A DNA stretch of 64,000 nucleotides from Rothia nasisuis (lineage in GTDB: Bacteria > Actinomycetota > Actinomycetes > Actinomycetales > Micrococcaceae): assembly GCF_928381405.1 (NCBI RefSeq), contig NZ_CAKMSB010000011.1, forward strand, positions 1-64,000, in the 5' to 3' direction. This document shows positions 9,145 to 18,054 of the stretch, in pieces (position 1 is the first letter of the stretch; each line of letters starts with the position of its first letter). The position numbers were made by a program, and so were the translations under genes. The notes beneath the pieces were generated by a model. The model worked only from the letters and a program-made list of their open reading frames with translations. It had not been told where the DNA came from and ran no database searches.

Positions 9145-9399
9145 TAATACAAGCCCAGCTAAAACTGGTTTGTATTCTGTTATCGGCACCTACGCAGGTG
9201 GGCTGGTTAGCCCTTATCGTACCTGTAAAAGGCACAGACCGGCGGTCTTTGGTTACTTCATCTAACCACGGTTAGCGGGGCCCTGGCAAGTTAAAACCGG
9301 GTTTAAGGGTGCTTAATCACTTAAACCGCCGCTTCTATCCACCTTTGTACCGCATACAGACCAGATGAGGCAGGTTTTTTGGTCAGCACGTGGTACAAA

Positions 9400-10467
9400 C
9401 TAGCTCTGCCCTGAGAAACAGTGCAGAGCACCTTGTCGGAGTTTCAGGTAGAGCCCCTGTTCTGCGTCTACCGGGGTTTCTGGCAGCACAGCCGTGAGCG
9501 GGCTACCGGCGGGAATGGTCACGGCACCGTCTGGGTGCGGAAGCTCTACCGCCCGAGTGGTTTCAAGGCTAAAACGGCTCCCTGCCGTATGGGCGAGCAC
9601 GCCCAGCACCCGCACCGGTAGGGCCCCCGGGCTACCGGCGTCCGCCCTCTCAAAGCCGTGGACAGAGATACCGGCCGCTACAGACTGCCCCGCAACCTCC
9701 ACACGCAGCTCGTTGTAGAGCGGGTGCAGCAGGCGGGCAACCTGCGCGGACGCCGGGGCGGCCAGCATCTGCCCCGGGGCGGCAACCTGGGCCAGGCGTC
9801 CGCCCTCTAGTACCGCAAGCTGCTGGCCCATGGCCAGGGCTTCGTCGGGGGTGTGGGTGACGTAGATACCCGTAAACCCCAGCTGGCGGTGCAGGGTCAG
9901 CAGGTCGGCGCGGATAGCTTCACTCAGGTGCTCATCGACGCTAGAGAGCGGCTCGTCGAAGAGAACCAGGGTGGGTTTACGCACCAGGGCCCGGGCGATA
10001 CCGGCCCGCTGGGCCTGGCCACCCGATAGTTGCGCCGGCCTCTTACGCAGGTGCTCCCCCAGACCCAGGGTATCGACGAGGGAAAGGTAGTGGTCGCGGT
10101 CCAGCTGCTCCTGGGCGCGCAGGCGCTGGGCGAAGAGGATGTTCTCTTCCAGGCTCAGGTGGGGGTAGAGCACGGGCTTTTGAAAAACGAACCCCACCGG
10201 CACGGCCCCTGCCTGCCGGGTCTTGGCCTTGCCCTTGATGCGGGTGCCTCCCCCAACACCTACCGGCCGGTGGCCGAACAGCACGCGACCGGCGTCCGCC
10301 TGTTCCAGCCCGGCAATAATGCGCAGCAGGGTGGATTTGCCCGACCCCGACTCCCCCACCAGGGAAAGTAGGCTGCCACCGGGCACGGTCAGGTCAATGC
10401 CGTCAAGCACGGCGGACGCACCAAACCGCTTGGTCAGGCCGGTGATGGTAAGGTCGGGGCTGGTCAT
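9400..10467 (-). CDS. ABC transporter ATP-binding protein, sugar/polyamine (CUT1/Pot) type, no adjacent permease
   Basis: A 355-residue ATPase: Walker A GESGSGKST, Q-loop FVFQKPVLYPH, signature LSGGQAQRAGIARAL, Walker B LVLFDEPLSSVD, switch His in YVTHTPDEAL, then a TOBE-like C-terminal region of about 120 residues, as in MalK, UgpC, PotA and FbpC subunits. It would energise a binding-protein-dependent importer, but no permease or binding protein is next to it. ATG 10467 has GAGG only 2 bases away; the frame remains open to 10605 through a palindromic repeat, so a downstream start is preferred. Substrate unknown. Confidence 0.8.
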   Translation of the reverse strand: MTSPDLTITGLTKRFGASAVLDGIDLTVPGGSLLSLVGESGSGKSTLLRIIAGLEQADAGRVLFGHRPVGVGGGTRIKGKAKTRQAGAVPVGFVFQKPVLYPHLSLEENILFAQRLRAQEQLDRDHYLSLVDTLGLGEHLRKRPAQLSGGQAQRAGIARALVRKPTLVLFDEPLSSVDEHLSEAIRADLLTLHRQLGFTGIYVTHTPDEALAMGQQLAVLEGGRLAQVAAPGQMLAAPASAQVARLLHPLYNELRVEVAGQSVAAGISVHGFERADAGSPGALPVRVLGVLAHTAGSRFSLETTRAVELPHPDGAVTIPAGSPLTAVLPETPVDAEQGLYLKLRQGALHCFSGQS

Positions 10468-10548
10468 GACCTCTATTATGCCCGACGGTTGCACGGTACG
10501 CCCTGACCGCAGCCTTCCCACCACAGTGCAACCCTGATTCGACCGATC

Positions 10549-10605
10549 GTGCGCCTTATCGCTGAGCGTGCACCTATCTGCGGCACGCTCAGCGATAAGG
10601 CGCAC
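10549..10605. repeat. Intergenic palindromic repeat, GCTGAGCGTGC family, copy 1
   Basis: Perfect 23-bp arms (10549-10571 and 10583-10605) around an 11-base loop. The inner half, TATCGCTGAGCGTGC, is shared with the palindrome at 56684-56752, so this is a dispersed element rather than a simple terminator. It lies between two minus-strand genes. Confidence 0.7.
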
Positions 10606-10622
10606 GCTCGTTAGGGAAGCAG

Positions 10623-11660
10623 TTAGCCTCGTGCCTGCTCAATGCGGTCATCGGGGTAGATAATCTCACCCTGCTCTACCAAATCTCGAATTGAACCGGG
10701 CAGGTTCTCGCCGCTGAAACCGGGAAGTAGCCCGGCATCAGCTTCTCTGCCCCACACCGTGGGAGTCAGATTGCGACCCCATTTGAGCACATCAGCCCCC
10801 GCACCTTTGACCTTCGCGGTATAGCCGATACTAGGGGCAAGCTCCCCCGGGTGGGCTGGCCTGTCGCTTACTGTATCGGGGTGGACGACCTGTACTAGAC
10901 GGTTAAGGAGTGGCAGGGGCTCCTCGTCATCAGTGTGCTGTGCGAGCTGCTCTGTGTACCAGGTGCAATCTTCGCTGTGCTCTACTGCGAACCAGTGGGG
11001 CAGGTGGCGCTCGAAGTTATGTTCGTTGATGGTCAGCTCGTCGCTCAGAAGCTGCGGGAGGTCCCAGGTGATAACCTGCCCTTCTTCGATGGTCTCAGGC
11101 GCTTTGGCCGGGGCCTGAGCCAGGTACTCGATCAGGGTTTTCACGTGGGGGTGTAGCCAGTGGCCGGGGTCTTGTTCGTCCCAGCGGATTTCTCCGGTGC
11201 GGGTCAGTAGCCCCTGTGAGATAAGCTTTCCAGCGCGGTCTTCGAAACGGGAGTAGGCTTCAAACTGATACATCGGCTCCCCGTCCCCGCGTTCTTCTGC
11301 AGGCCCCAGGGCGGAGATATTAATGCGCATTTCGCTCTCAAGGGGTCCACCAGCATAGTTATAGATGGTGTAGTCGGTGGGAAAGTCCCCCTCGTACAGG
11401 GTTTCTAGGCGGTAGAGAAAGACGGTTTGACTCACCGGTTCTTGCAGGGCAAGCAGGCCGGGGTAGAGCGACTTTTCATCGCGATAGGCGGGCAGGTCGG
11501 ACGGACGCGGGTAGGGGTAGTAGGCGACACGGTACACGGGGCGGGGCCTCCAATCATCTTTGATAGGGGTGTGTTCTTGAACACAAGAATAGCTGGCTGT
11601 GCCTGCGAAAGCTAGACCCGGGCATCCGCTCACCCCGCCCTTGCCTCGCCTCCCCGCCAC
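10623..11660 (-). CDS. Hypothetical protein, start uncertain
   Basis: I do not recognise this protein. It is about 310-345 residues, soluble, acidic, without signal peptide or membrane segment. The body begins around RPRPVYRVAYYPYPRPSDLPAYRDE and is rich in aromatic residues and Glu, with a C-terminal part (LPGFSGENLPGSIRDLVEQGEIIYPDDR) that reads like a well-folded tail. The most upstream start is a GTG at 11660 without a ribosome-binding site; an internal start is possible but no ATG with a good site is visible. Codon use matches the core genome. It belongs to the block inserted between rplA and rplJ. Confidence 0.55.
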   Translation of the reverse strand: MAGRRGKGGVSGCPGLAFAGTASYSCVQEHTPIKDDWRPRPVYRVAYYPYPRPSDLPAYRDEKSLYPGLLALQEPVSQTVFLYRLETLYEGDFPTDYTIYNYAGGPLESEMRINISALGPAEERGDGEPMYQFEAYSRFEDRAGKLISQGLLTRTGEIRWDEQDPGHWLHPHVKTLIEYLAQAPAKAPETIEEGQVITWDLPQLLSDELTINEHNFERHLPHWFAVEHSEDCTWYTEQLAQHTDDEEPLPLLNRLVQVVHPDTVSDRPAHPGELAPSIGYTAKVKGAGADVLKWGRNLTPTVWGREADAGLLPGFSGENLPGSIRDLVEQGEIIYPDDRIEQARG

Positions 11661-11663
11661 AAC

Positions 11664-11745
11664 AAAAAGCAGGCTCCCCGCAACACATACGGGGAGCCTG
11701 CCTAACCGTTAAGGTCTAAGAAACTTAGGCTACGGTGGTGGGACC
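11664..11745 (-). repeat. Partial duplicate of the rplA 3' end plus its terminator (copy A)
   Basis: About 80 bp closely match 13395-13480: the last rplA codons (Thr-Val-Ala-stop), the spacer GTCTAAGAAACTTAGGCTAC (plus strand), and a GC hairpin (11669-11680 with 11690-11701) followed by a T run on the minus strand. It probably also terminates the gene at 11790. Together the two copies bracket an A+T-rich two-gene insert. Confidence 0.75.
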
Positions 11746-11789
11746 TATCAGGGAGGAGTGCTCTACACGCTAAATCAGGCGTTCAATGC

Positions 11790-12293
11790 TTATAGAGGAT
11801 ATCCAGCTTTGCCAGCCGCTATCGAAACCACAAATTTTCCTGCACCGTTGGGAGTTTCCCAGGTTCCATCTGTTACATAAATATCTAGAACATCCTCACC
11901 CTTATCGCACCTATAGGGAATTTCTACCCTATAGATATTTGAATCATAGTTTACATGAATATGATCTTTTTTATTTTTTAGCAGTCGACACCCCTGTGGG
12001 ATACCTACAGAATTTCTCAAATCTTCAATAGACTCAGCAGATTCACCTAAGTTTGCATAAGAATCATAATAGGCAGTTGCACCGTCATAGTCCTCTCTAT
12101 CTAAGTTATAAGCAAAAGCATAAGCCACTTCTTCTGGCTCAGCCTCGAAGGGTGAAACGCTAATCTTTGAATAAAGAGATATTTGGATCATGCCATATAT
12201 GATAAATATGAGACCACCTAGGCAGAAAGTCACAAGAAGAATCGCATTATTTTTCTTATGAATAGCGACTGCCCCCCGGATTGCACTGATCAA
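11790..12293 (-). CDS. Small membrane-anchored hypothetical protein
   Basis: About 165 residues with one N-terminal membrane span (NNAILLVTFCLGGLIFIIYG) and an extracytoplasmic domain with two Cys (QGCRLLKN, PYRCDKGED) and a repeated Tyr/Asp pattern (EDYDGATAYYDSYANLG), reminiscent of DUF4878-like exported domains. The start overlaps the end of the upstream DUF2599 gene: the TTG at 12293 is one choice, and an ATG in the same frame at 12380 would overlap by 125 bases. Overlap and shared A+T-rich composition suggest the two are translated together. Function unknown. Confidence 0.55.
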   Translation of the reverse strand: MISAIRGAVAIHKKNNAILLVTFCLGGLIFIIYGMIQISLYSKISVSPFEAEPEEVAYAFAYNLDREDYDGATAYYDSYANLGESAESIEDLRNSVGIPQGCRLLKNKKDHIHVNYDSNIYRVEIPYRCDKGEDVLDIYVTDGTWETPNGAGKFVVSIAAGKAGYPL

Positions 12294-13257
12294 CAGGGTT
12301 GAGCTGTTGCCACCAAGGCTTATAGGGCAACCAGGATTCCATATTATAATCTTCTCTCTCGAAAAGGTTACCAGCGACATGGCAGAGATACTGTTCTCGG
12401 ATAGTTGGTGTTATCCGCCCCCGTGCGGTCTTCGAGACAAGTTCATCAACATGTGCCTTATGTGTCGCGACTCCACTAAAAGCCCTGCCCCAACTAGTAG
12501 CTACAACATTTACCTTGTAGCCTTCACGATGGTTAGTTACCCAGACGCGGCTAATCAAATCCCGTCCTAGCCAAGGGTCAGCTGTCACAGGATACGCTAC
12601 GCTCTCCTGCCCCCGATGCTCTACAACCTGAACCAAAGTAGATCCCCGAATCTCATACCGGGTAGGTATATCCACTCCGTTAGCGTCTTTAGCCCAAGGA
12701 GCAGCAACACCAGCAAAAAAGTTCCCCTCAGAATCTTCTACAAGAACAAGACCGCCCTCAAGAATCTCCATGCTGGCGCCTTCCGGCAAGTCAAGATTAT
12801 AAACGTATTCCTCAGGGGCAGAGGAATCAGCAATCGTAGTTACCATCTGCACAGAGCCATCTTCGTGAGGCAGGACAGATGTAGAAGAAGCATTACCATG
12901 ATCAAAGCTAACCTCCCCAAACTCACCAGGTTCAGCCACAGCCTCTTCTATACTTGCAGGAATCGAAATAGCAAGATTCTCTTCGCTCTCAGAAACTAAT
13001 ACAACTGGATAATCAGCCTCTTTAGGAATTTCAACCGAACTTTCTTCACCAGCTACTACAAATGCAGACGAAGTCTCTTCAAGCTCATCAATTGTAAATG
13101 CCTGTTCTGCAAGCACATCTAGCCTATATTCCACAGAGCTCTCTTGGCTCGTCGGAATTGAATTCTGAGCTAAAGCAGGTGCAAGACCTACTCCACCAAT
13201 CAACACAGCGCCAACCGCATAGATACTAAAAGCAGAACGGGGGGGTAAAAGGGACAT
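12256..13257 (-). CDS. Secreted protein with C-terminal DUF2599-like domain
   Basis: A 333-residue protein with a Sec signal peptide (about 1-30; IYAVGAVLIGGVGLAPALAQ). An acidic beta-rich middle (residues 40-220) is followed by a domain matching the DUF2599 pattern: DPWLGRDLISRVWV, an ATSWGRAF segment, the QYLCH cysteine, the SWLPYKPWW region and a terminal CNP. DUF2599 occurs in exported actinobacterial proteins of unknown role, some with toxin-like architecture. G+C is visibly below that of the flanking ribosomal genes. It lies directly downstream of rplA and upstream of an overlapping membrane-protein gene that could be a partner. Confidence 0.65.
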   Translation of the reverse strand: MSLLPPRSAFSIYAVGAVLIGGVGLAPALAQNSIPTSQESSVEYRLDVLAEQAFTIDELEETSSAFVVAGEESSVEIPKEADYPVVLVSESEENLAISIPASIEEAVAEPGEFGEVSFDHGNASSTSVLPHEDGSVQMVTTIADSSAPEEYVYNLDLPEGASMEILEGGLVLVEDSEGNFFAGVAAPWAKDANGVDIPTRYEIRGSTLVQVVEHRGQESVAYPVTADPWLGRDLISRVWVTNHREGYKVNVVATSWGRAFSGVATHKAHVDELVSKTARGRITPTIREQYLCHVAGNLFEREDYNMESWLPYKPWWQQLNPVDQCNPGGSRYS

Positions 13258-13399
13258 CTTTATCTCTTTTCTCTAAGGTACCAGACTCCTTGATGGGGCT
13301 GGTTGATAAGTAGCCTACAGCCGGGGTGCAGGAAAAACCAGAGTTATTCTGTCACTAGACCAAAGAGAGTACTTAAGTACTTTTCTTTAATCTGAAAAA

Positions 13400-13433
13400 G
13401 CAGGCCCCCCGCGCATAGGTGCGGGGAGCCTGC
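13400..13433 (-). terminator. rplA terminator (within repeat copy B, 13395-13480)
   Basis: Stem 13400-13412 with 13421-13433 and a T run on the minus strand (13399-13395), 28 bp past the rplA stop. A near-copy lies at 11664-11745. Confidence 0.85.
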
Positions 13434-13461
13434 CTTGTTTAACCGTTAGGGTCTAAGAAAC

Positions 13462-14154
13462 TTAGGCTACGGTTGAGGGGTCAACGGGAACGCCAGGACC
13501 GAAGGTGGTGGCGATGGTTGCCTTTGAGATGTAGCGGCCCTTAGCTGATGAGGGCTTGAGGCGGTTAACCTCTTCGAGAGCTGCTTCGAAGTTCTCGGTC
13601 AGCTGCTCAGCGGTGAAGGAAGCCTTACCGATGATGAAGTGCAGGTTTGAGTTGCGGTCAACGCGGAAGTCAATCTTACCGCCCTTGATGTCTGCAACTG
13701 CCTTAGCAACGTCCATGGTGACGGTGCCGGTCTTGGGGTTGGGCATGAGGTTACGGGGACCCAGAACCTTACCCAGACGGCCAACCTTGCCCATCATGTC
13801 AGGGGTTGCAACTGCTGCGTCGAAGTCGGTCCAGCCGCCAGCGATCTTTGCGATCAGGTCGTCTGAGCCAACGAAGTCAGCGCCAGCAGCCTCTGCTGCC
13901 TCTGCCTTATCGCCTGCTGCGATAACGACCACACGGGCGGTCTTACCGGTGCCGTTGGGCAGGTTGACGGTACCGCGTACCATCTGGTCTGCCTTGCGAG
14001 GGTCAACGCCGAGTCGCAGTGCGACCTCAACGGTTGAGTTGGGCTTGTCTGCCGCGATGTCCTTTGCTACTGCAATAGCCTCGGCGGGTGCGTAGAGCTT
14101 ACCCTCTTCGATTTTGGCTACAGCTGCCTGGTACGCCTTGCTGCGCTTTGCCAT
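13462..14154 (-). CDS. rplA: 50S ribosomal protein uL1
   Basis: A 230-residue L1-stalk protein: [11 protein letters not shown] start, [21 protein letters not shown], the conserved [22 protein letters not shown] and [21 protein letters not shown] 14154 has AAAGGAG at 7 bases. 139 bp after rplK and co-transcribed with it. Its last codons and terminator are duplicated 1.7 kb downstream. Confidence 0.97.
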   Translation of the reverse strand: MAKRSKAYQAAVAKIEEGKLYAPAEAIAVAKDIAADKPNSTVEVALRLGVDPRKADQMVRGTVNLPNGTGKTARVVVIAAGDKAEAAEAAGADFVGSDDLIAKIAGGWTDFDAAVATPDMMGKVGRLGKVLGPRNLMPNPKTGTVTMDVAKAVADIKGGKIDFRVDRNSNLHFIIGKASFTAEQLTENFEAALEEVNRLKPSSAKGRYISKATIATTFGPGVPVDPSTVA

Positions 14155-14293
14155 CTGCTTTTCTCCTTTGCAGGTGTGGTCTCGGTGAGCCGCGCTCGGC
14201 TCTGCCACATGTCTCCCGGGCGGGAGACTCTAACAATTGTCTTTGGGTGAGGTGCGAACCTCGGTTCCCCTGTGTTTCAGGGGTGGAAGGGTT

Positions 14294-14725
14294 TTAGCCT
14301 TCGACGGTGATGCCCATGGAGCGGGCGGTGCCGACGATGATCTTCGCTGCGGCGTCAATGTCGTTAGCGTTGAGGTCTTCCATCTTGGTCTGGGCGATTT
14401 CCTTGACCTGATCCATGGTCAGTGAGCCCACCTTCTGGGTGTGGGGTACACCAGAGCCCTTGGCTACGCCGGCTGCCTTCTTGATGAGCTGGGCTGCCGG
14501 AGGGGTCTTGGTGATGAAGGTGAAGGAACGGTCCTCGTAGACGGTGATTTCTACGGGGATGATGTTGCCGCGCTGGGCTTCGGTGGCTGCATTGTAAGCC
14601 TTGCAGAATTCCATGATGTTGACGCCGTGCGCACCGAGTGCGGGGCCAACGGGAGGCGCAGGGTTAGCGGCACCTGCCTGGATCTGCAGCTTGATGAGGC
14701 CTGCGACCTTCTTCTTGGGAGCCAT
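14294..14725 (-). CDS. rplK: 50S ribosomal protein uL11
   Basis: A 143-residue GTPase-centre protein: [35 protein letters not shown] and the C-terminal RNA-binding part ending in [17 protein letters not shown] 14725 follows AAAGGA. It normally follows nusG directly; here nusG has its own terminator and an efflux operon lies between, so rplKA must use a promoter in 14726-14914. Confidence 0.97.
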   Translation of the reverse strand: MAPKKKVAGLIKLQIQAGAANPAPPVGPALGAHGVNIMEFCKAYNAATEAQRGNIIPVEITVYEDRSFTFITKTPPAAQLIKKAAGVAKGSGVPHTQKVGSLTMDQVKEIAQTKMEDLNANDIDAAAKIIVGTARSMGITVEG

Positions 14726-14914
14726 TTGTATTTGGTCCTTTTCTTAGCTGGTGGACCGGCACACAGGAGTATGCACCGGGCGGTGGTGCGGCCATGGCGG
14801 CGGCTGCACCGCGTGTGGACGCACCGGCGTGGGTGCGCACATACAGTTCTCTATCCTAGTACGGTCTAGACTTTTAAGCTATTGCGAGCGGGACGCCGGG
14901 GCGTGGGTGCTTGC

Positions 14915-16915
14915 TCACAGGCGGGCAAGGGATTCAATGGGGTCAATCTGGGAGGCTTTTCGCGCCGGGTAAATTCCGGCCAACGTGCCTAGTACCAGGC
15001 CCACCCCTGCACCCATACCTATCACCGCAGGGCTGATAATAGGAGTCCATGAATTATAGAGACTAATAAGGGCAATAGCGTTGATAGAGACGATGAGCCC
15101 GGCAAAAGAACCTAACAGGCTGGTGATAATGGTTTCGACCGCCAGCTGCAGGGTGATACCCGCTGGCTTTGTGCCAATGGCCAGTCGTAGACCTATTTCT
15201 TGACGGCGTTCCATAACCCCCACCAGAAAAGTATTCATGGTGCCTACCGCACCGATAACCAGGGTAATCAATGACATGGCAATCAGCAGGGCTTTTTGCT
15301 GTTCATTCACTGCCTTTTTCAGGGTTTCAGGGGCAGGGGGAACACTGGCACTATAGGCAGCGGGATTATTCGGTGACACTGCATAGGGGGCTTCTTGGCC
15401 TACCTGTTGGGCAGCTCCCGGTTGAACCCTCAGAACAATATCAAATGACGTGCTCTCAGGGTAGGTAGTTGTGCCTAATGGAAGGTAAACAGCGCCATAG
15501 TAGGACCCAGAAGCACTGTTCTCGGTGACTACTCCAATGACCGTGACCGGGGTGCCCTCCAGGTAGATGACGAGGCCCTCTTGCCAGTTCACACCAAGTT
15601 TTTTGAGTAGGCTCTGACCTACCACGGCCACAGTCTCGCCGCGTTCATTGTGCCCACTATCAAAGAGACGGCCTTGAACCAGGTTTTGTTCCTGCACCGC
15701 AAACACAGTTTCTTGAGCTGCAATAACCGGAGCCGATACGCTAATTTCACTGTAAAGGCTGGACTGAGTCTCCATTACATCGTTGATGACACGGTAAGCC
15801 GCTTGTCCGGTCACTCCATTCAAGCCGGTTAATTTCTGGTAGCTGGGGCTATCTACCAGGATTTGGGCTTGCTGAGCAGACAGGGGCTCCTGCCCGCTGT
15901 AGTGCAGAGTTACTTTTTTAGCCTGGTATATATCGAAAGCATCTGAAACCTGCCCGGCAATAGTGTTGGAAAGTCCCACAGTCAGGGTGAGCGCCGCAAC
16001 GCCTAATGCTACTCCCAGCATAGTAAAGAAATTACGGCGCAGGCGGGCAAAAGTTGACTGCCAGGCTTCGATAAGGGCGGGCTTGACCCAAGGAAAACGA
16101 GGCAGGCTTTCTATCGTAGTCTCTCGAAGGATCTCGGTTTCTTGCTGAGCTTCCATGGCGGGGGCAGGCAGCACACTCGTAGTGTTTTGTTGAGGAATCT
16201 GTTTTTGCCCCTCGTGGGTGTGACTCGCTGGCTGGCCCACCTCAAGAATCATGCCATCTTCTATATAGAAACTTCGGTCGCAGCGGGCGGCGATGGCAGG
16301 ATCGTGGGTAACGACCAGAGTGGTCTGTTTTTCTCCAGTTACTTCCCGTAAAAGATCCATGACCTCATGGGAGCGTTTCTGGTCCAGAGCACCTGTAGGT
16401 TCATCGCACAGAAGTACTGTTGGGCGAGTGACTACCGCACGTGCAATAGCTACTCGTTGTTTCTCACCGCCAGAGAGAGTTTCTATAGGGGCAGTTGCCC
16501 GGTGCGATAGTCCTAACCTATCGATAACTTCTTGGGCTTGGCGGCGACGTTCATCTCTAGGAATCCCCTGGTAGAGCAGGGGCAGTTCCACATTTTCTAA
16601 GACATTTTTATGAGCAATCAGGTGAAAGGACTGGAACACGAACCCCACTTGAGAGAGCCGGATATCTGCTAGGTGCTTAGCTTCAATCTCAGAGATATCG
16701 GTTCCGCCCAGGGTATAGCTACCAGAGCTCGCCTGTGCGAGGAGTCCCAGGATATTAAGCAAGGTGCTTTTACCTGAGCCTGAGGTCCCCAGCAAGGCCA
16801 CGACTTCCCCCTCCTGAATGGTCAGGTTTATCCCGTGCAAGATTTCTAGGGGGTTGTCGTCGGAGCCAAATTGCTGGCGAATCTCACGAGTTTCGATGAG
16901 GGGACGAGCGCTCAT
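14915..16915 (-). CDS. MacB-type ABC transporter, ATPase fused to FtsX/MacB permease
   Basis: A 666-residue fusion. The N-terminal ATPase (about 1-235) has Walker A GTSGSGKST, signature LSGGEKQRVAIARA, Walker B VLLCDEPTGALD and switch VVTHD. After a linker rich in Gln/Pro comes a permease: one membrane span (FFTMLGVALGVAALTLTVG), a large extracytoplasmic loop (MacB periplasmic-core type) and three C-terminal spans with the FtsX motif ERRQEIGLRLAIG. Such proteins are mechanotransmitters exporting peptides, lipids or drugs. It overlaps the adaptor gene by 4 bases (ATGA), and a lipoprotein gene precedes that, so the three are one operon. Confidence 0.87.
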   Translation of the reverse strand: MSARPLIETREIRQQFGSDDNPLEILHGINLTIQEGEVVALLGTSGSGKSTLLNILGLLAQASSGSYTLGGTDISEIEAKHLADIRLSQVGFVFQSFHLIAHKNVLENVELPLLYQGIPRDERRRQAQEVIDRLGLSHRATAPIETLSGGEKQRVAIARAVVTRPTVLLCDEPTGALDQKRSHEVMDLLREVTGEKQTTLVVTHDPAIAARCDRSFYIEDGMILEVGQPASHTHEGQKQIPQQNTTSVLPAPAMEAQQETEILRETTIESLPRFPWVKPALIEAWQSTFARLRRNFFTMLGVALGVAALTLTVGLSNTIAGQVSDAFDIYQAKKVTLHYSGQEPLSAQQAQILVDSPSYQKLTGLNGVTGQAAYRVINDVMETQSSLYSEISVSAPVIAAQETVFAVQEQNLVQGRLFDSGHNERGETVAVVGQSLLKKLGVNWQEGLVIYLEGTPVTVIGVVTENSASGSYYGAVYLPLGTTTYPESTSFDIVLRVQPGAAQQVGQEAPYAVSPNNPAAYSASVPPAPETLKKAVNEQQKALLIAMSLITLVIGAVGTMNTFLVGVMERRQEIGLRLAIGTKPAGITLQLAVETIITSLLGSFAGLIVSINAIALISLYNSWTPIISPAVIGMGAGVGLVLGTLAGIYPARKASQIDPIESLARL

Positions 16916-18048
16916 GGCGTACCGGTAGAGATAAGGACCTGGCTACCTTCGACCAGACCAGTGTTAGAATCTGCCTCAATCATGCTGAAACCTTTGGCGC
17001 TGAAGGTTACCCGGACTGTAATATCTCGGGTTTCGTCACCTTCTTGGAGCTTAACGGTGCTACCTTGCTCTGTAGTGTAGATGGCGCTGGAGGGAATAAC
17101 CAGCCCGGGTTGAGGAGATGAGCTAAGAATTAGCTCCGCATTGAAGCGACTCAGTCCATCTAAATCACTCTCGGGTACCTGAACTGCAACATACGTGGTA
17201 TCAGTGTCTGTTCCTGCTTGTGAATTTGGTGCCACTACCTGAGTCTCCGAACCTGAGTTGGAGTTTTCTGTACTTACTTTTTCGTTCCTGACTTCTACAG
17301 GGTAGGTCACAGTCTCACCAGTATTGAGTCGCAACCTTTGGCCGGTCGCTACTTCTGTACTGAGACTCCCTCCGGTTTGGTTGCAAGCTAGTTCTTTCTG
17401 CCCAGAGCTAAGCAGGGCCAGAGGCTCAGACTCAACGGCACCGGTTGAACGGGGTGTGGAGATAACGGTTGCGTAGTCGTTGAGCACAATAAAGGAACTG
17501 GCGGGAATGGCTTCCTCGGTGTTCAATGGCTTGTAGCCAAAGTGAGTGTAGAGCACCCCAAGAGCCCGATATGTCTCTTCTGTGACAGTATTAATATCAG
17601 AACCAACGCGCGGGAGCTGGTATCCCATAGACACCAAAGAATCATTGAGTAGCTTTGCGTCGGGCCCCTGTGCGCCAAGTGTCATGTCACGGTAGAGGGA
17701 AAACCCACCCAAAAGTGTAAAGACTGGGATGCCATTAACCTCAGCAACCAGATTCCCATTGCCCAGCTCTTCGCCCTGGACAATATCTACACTGGTGAAC
17801 TGAGAGCCGGGGTCTGCCTGGGTGACGGTGAGCTCTCGCTGGTCGGTGTAGTCAACCGAGCAGACCAGAGGCAAAGTGTTCTCCAGGAACCGGTTTTCTA
17901 CGCTAGCAGTGATGCGACTAGCTTCTGGAGCTTGCGCTTCGGCGGCCTTCTGCTCGCTGGTTTTGAAGGAGGAAGCAATGTAGACGGTCACACCAGTAAC
18001 AACCATACAAAGCAAAGTCAGCAAGACCCAGATTTTCTTGTTTATCAT
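16912..18048 (-). CDS. Membrane-fusion/adaptor-like protein of the ABC efflux operon
   Basis: A 378-residue protein with one N-terminal anchor (IWVLLTLLCMVVTGVTVYIA) and an extracytoplasmic body. Residues about 120-175 look like a peptidoglycan-binding-like insert (LLNDSLVSMGYQ... TEETYRALGVLYTHFGY), common in Gram-positive adaptor proteins, followed by beta-barrel segments (TYVAVQVPESDLDGL, GLVIPSSAIYTTEQG) typical of HlyD/MacA-family adaptors. It should couple the MacB-like protein to its extracellular substrate. Seven bases separate it from the lipoprotein gene upstream. Confidence 0.75.
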   Translation of the reverse strand: MINKKIWVLLTLLCMVVTGVTVYIASSFKTSEQKAAEAQAPEASRITASVENRFLENTLPLVCSVDYTDQRELTVTQADPGSQFTSVDIVQGEELGNGNLVAEVNGIPVFTLLGGFSLYRDMTLGAQGPDAKLLNDSLVSMGYQLPRVGSDINTVTEETYRALGVLYTHFGYKPLNTEEAIPASSFIVLNDYATVISTPRSTGAVESEPLALLSSGQKELACNQTGGSLSTEVATGQRLRLNTGETVTYPVEVRNEKVSTENSNSGSETQVVAPNSQAGTDTDTTYVAVQVPESDLDGLSRFNAELILSSSPQPGLVIPSSAIYTTEQGSTVKLQEGDETRDITVRVTFSAKGFSMIEADSNTGLVEGSQVLISTGTP

Positions 18049-18054
18049 ATCTTA

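Noticed and set aside
10623-11660. Lipoprotein or secreted start for the unknown protein
   Set aside because: The first 25 residues from GTG 11660 contain Cys and small residues, but no ribosome-binding site or proper signal peptide, so this segment is probably not translated.
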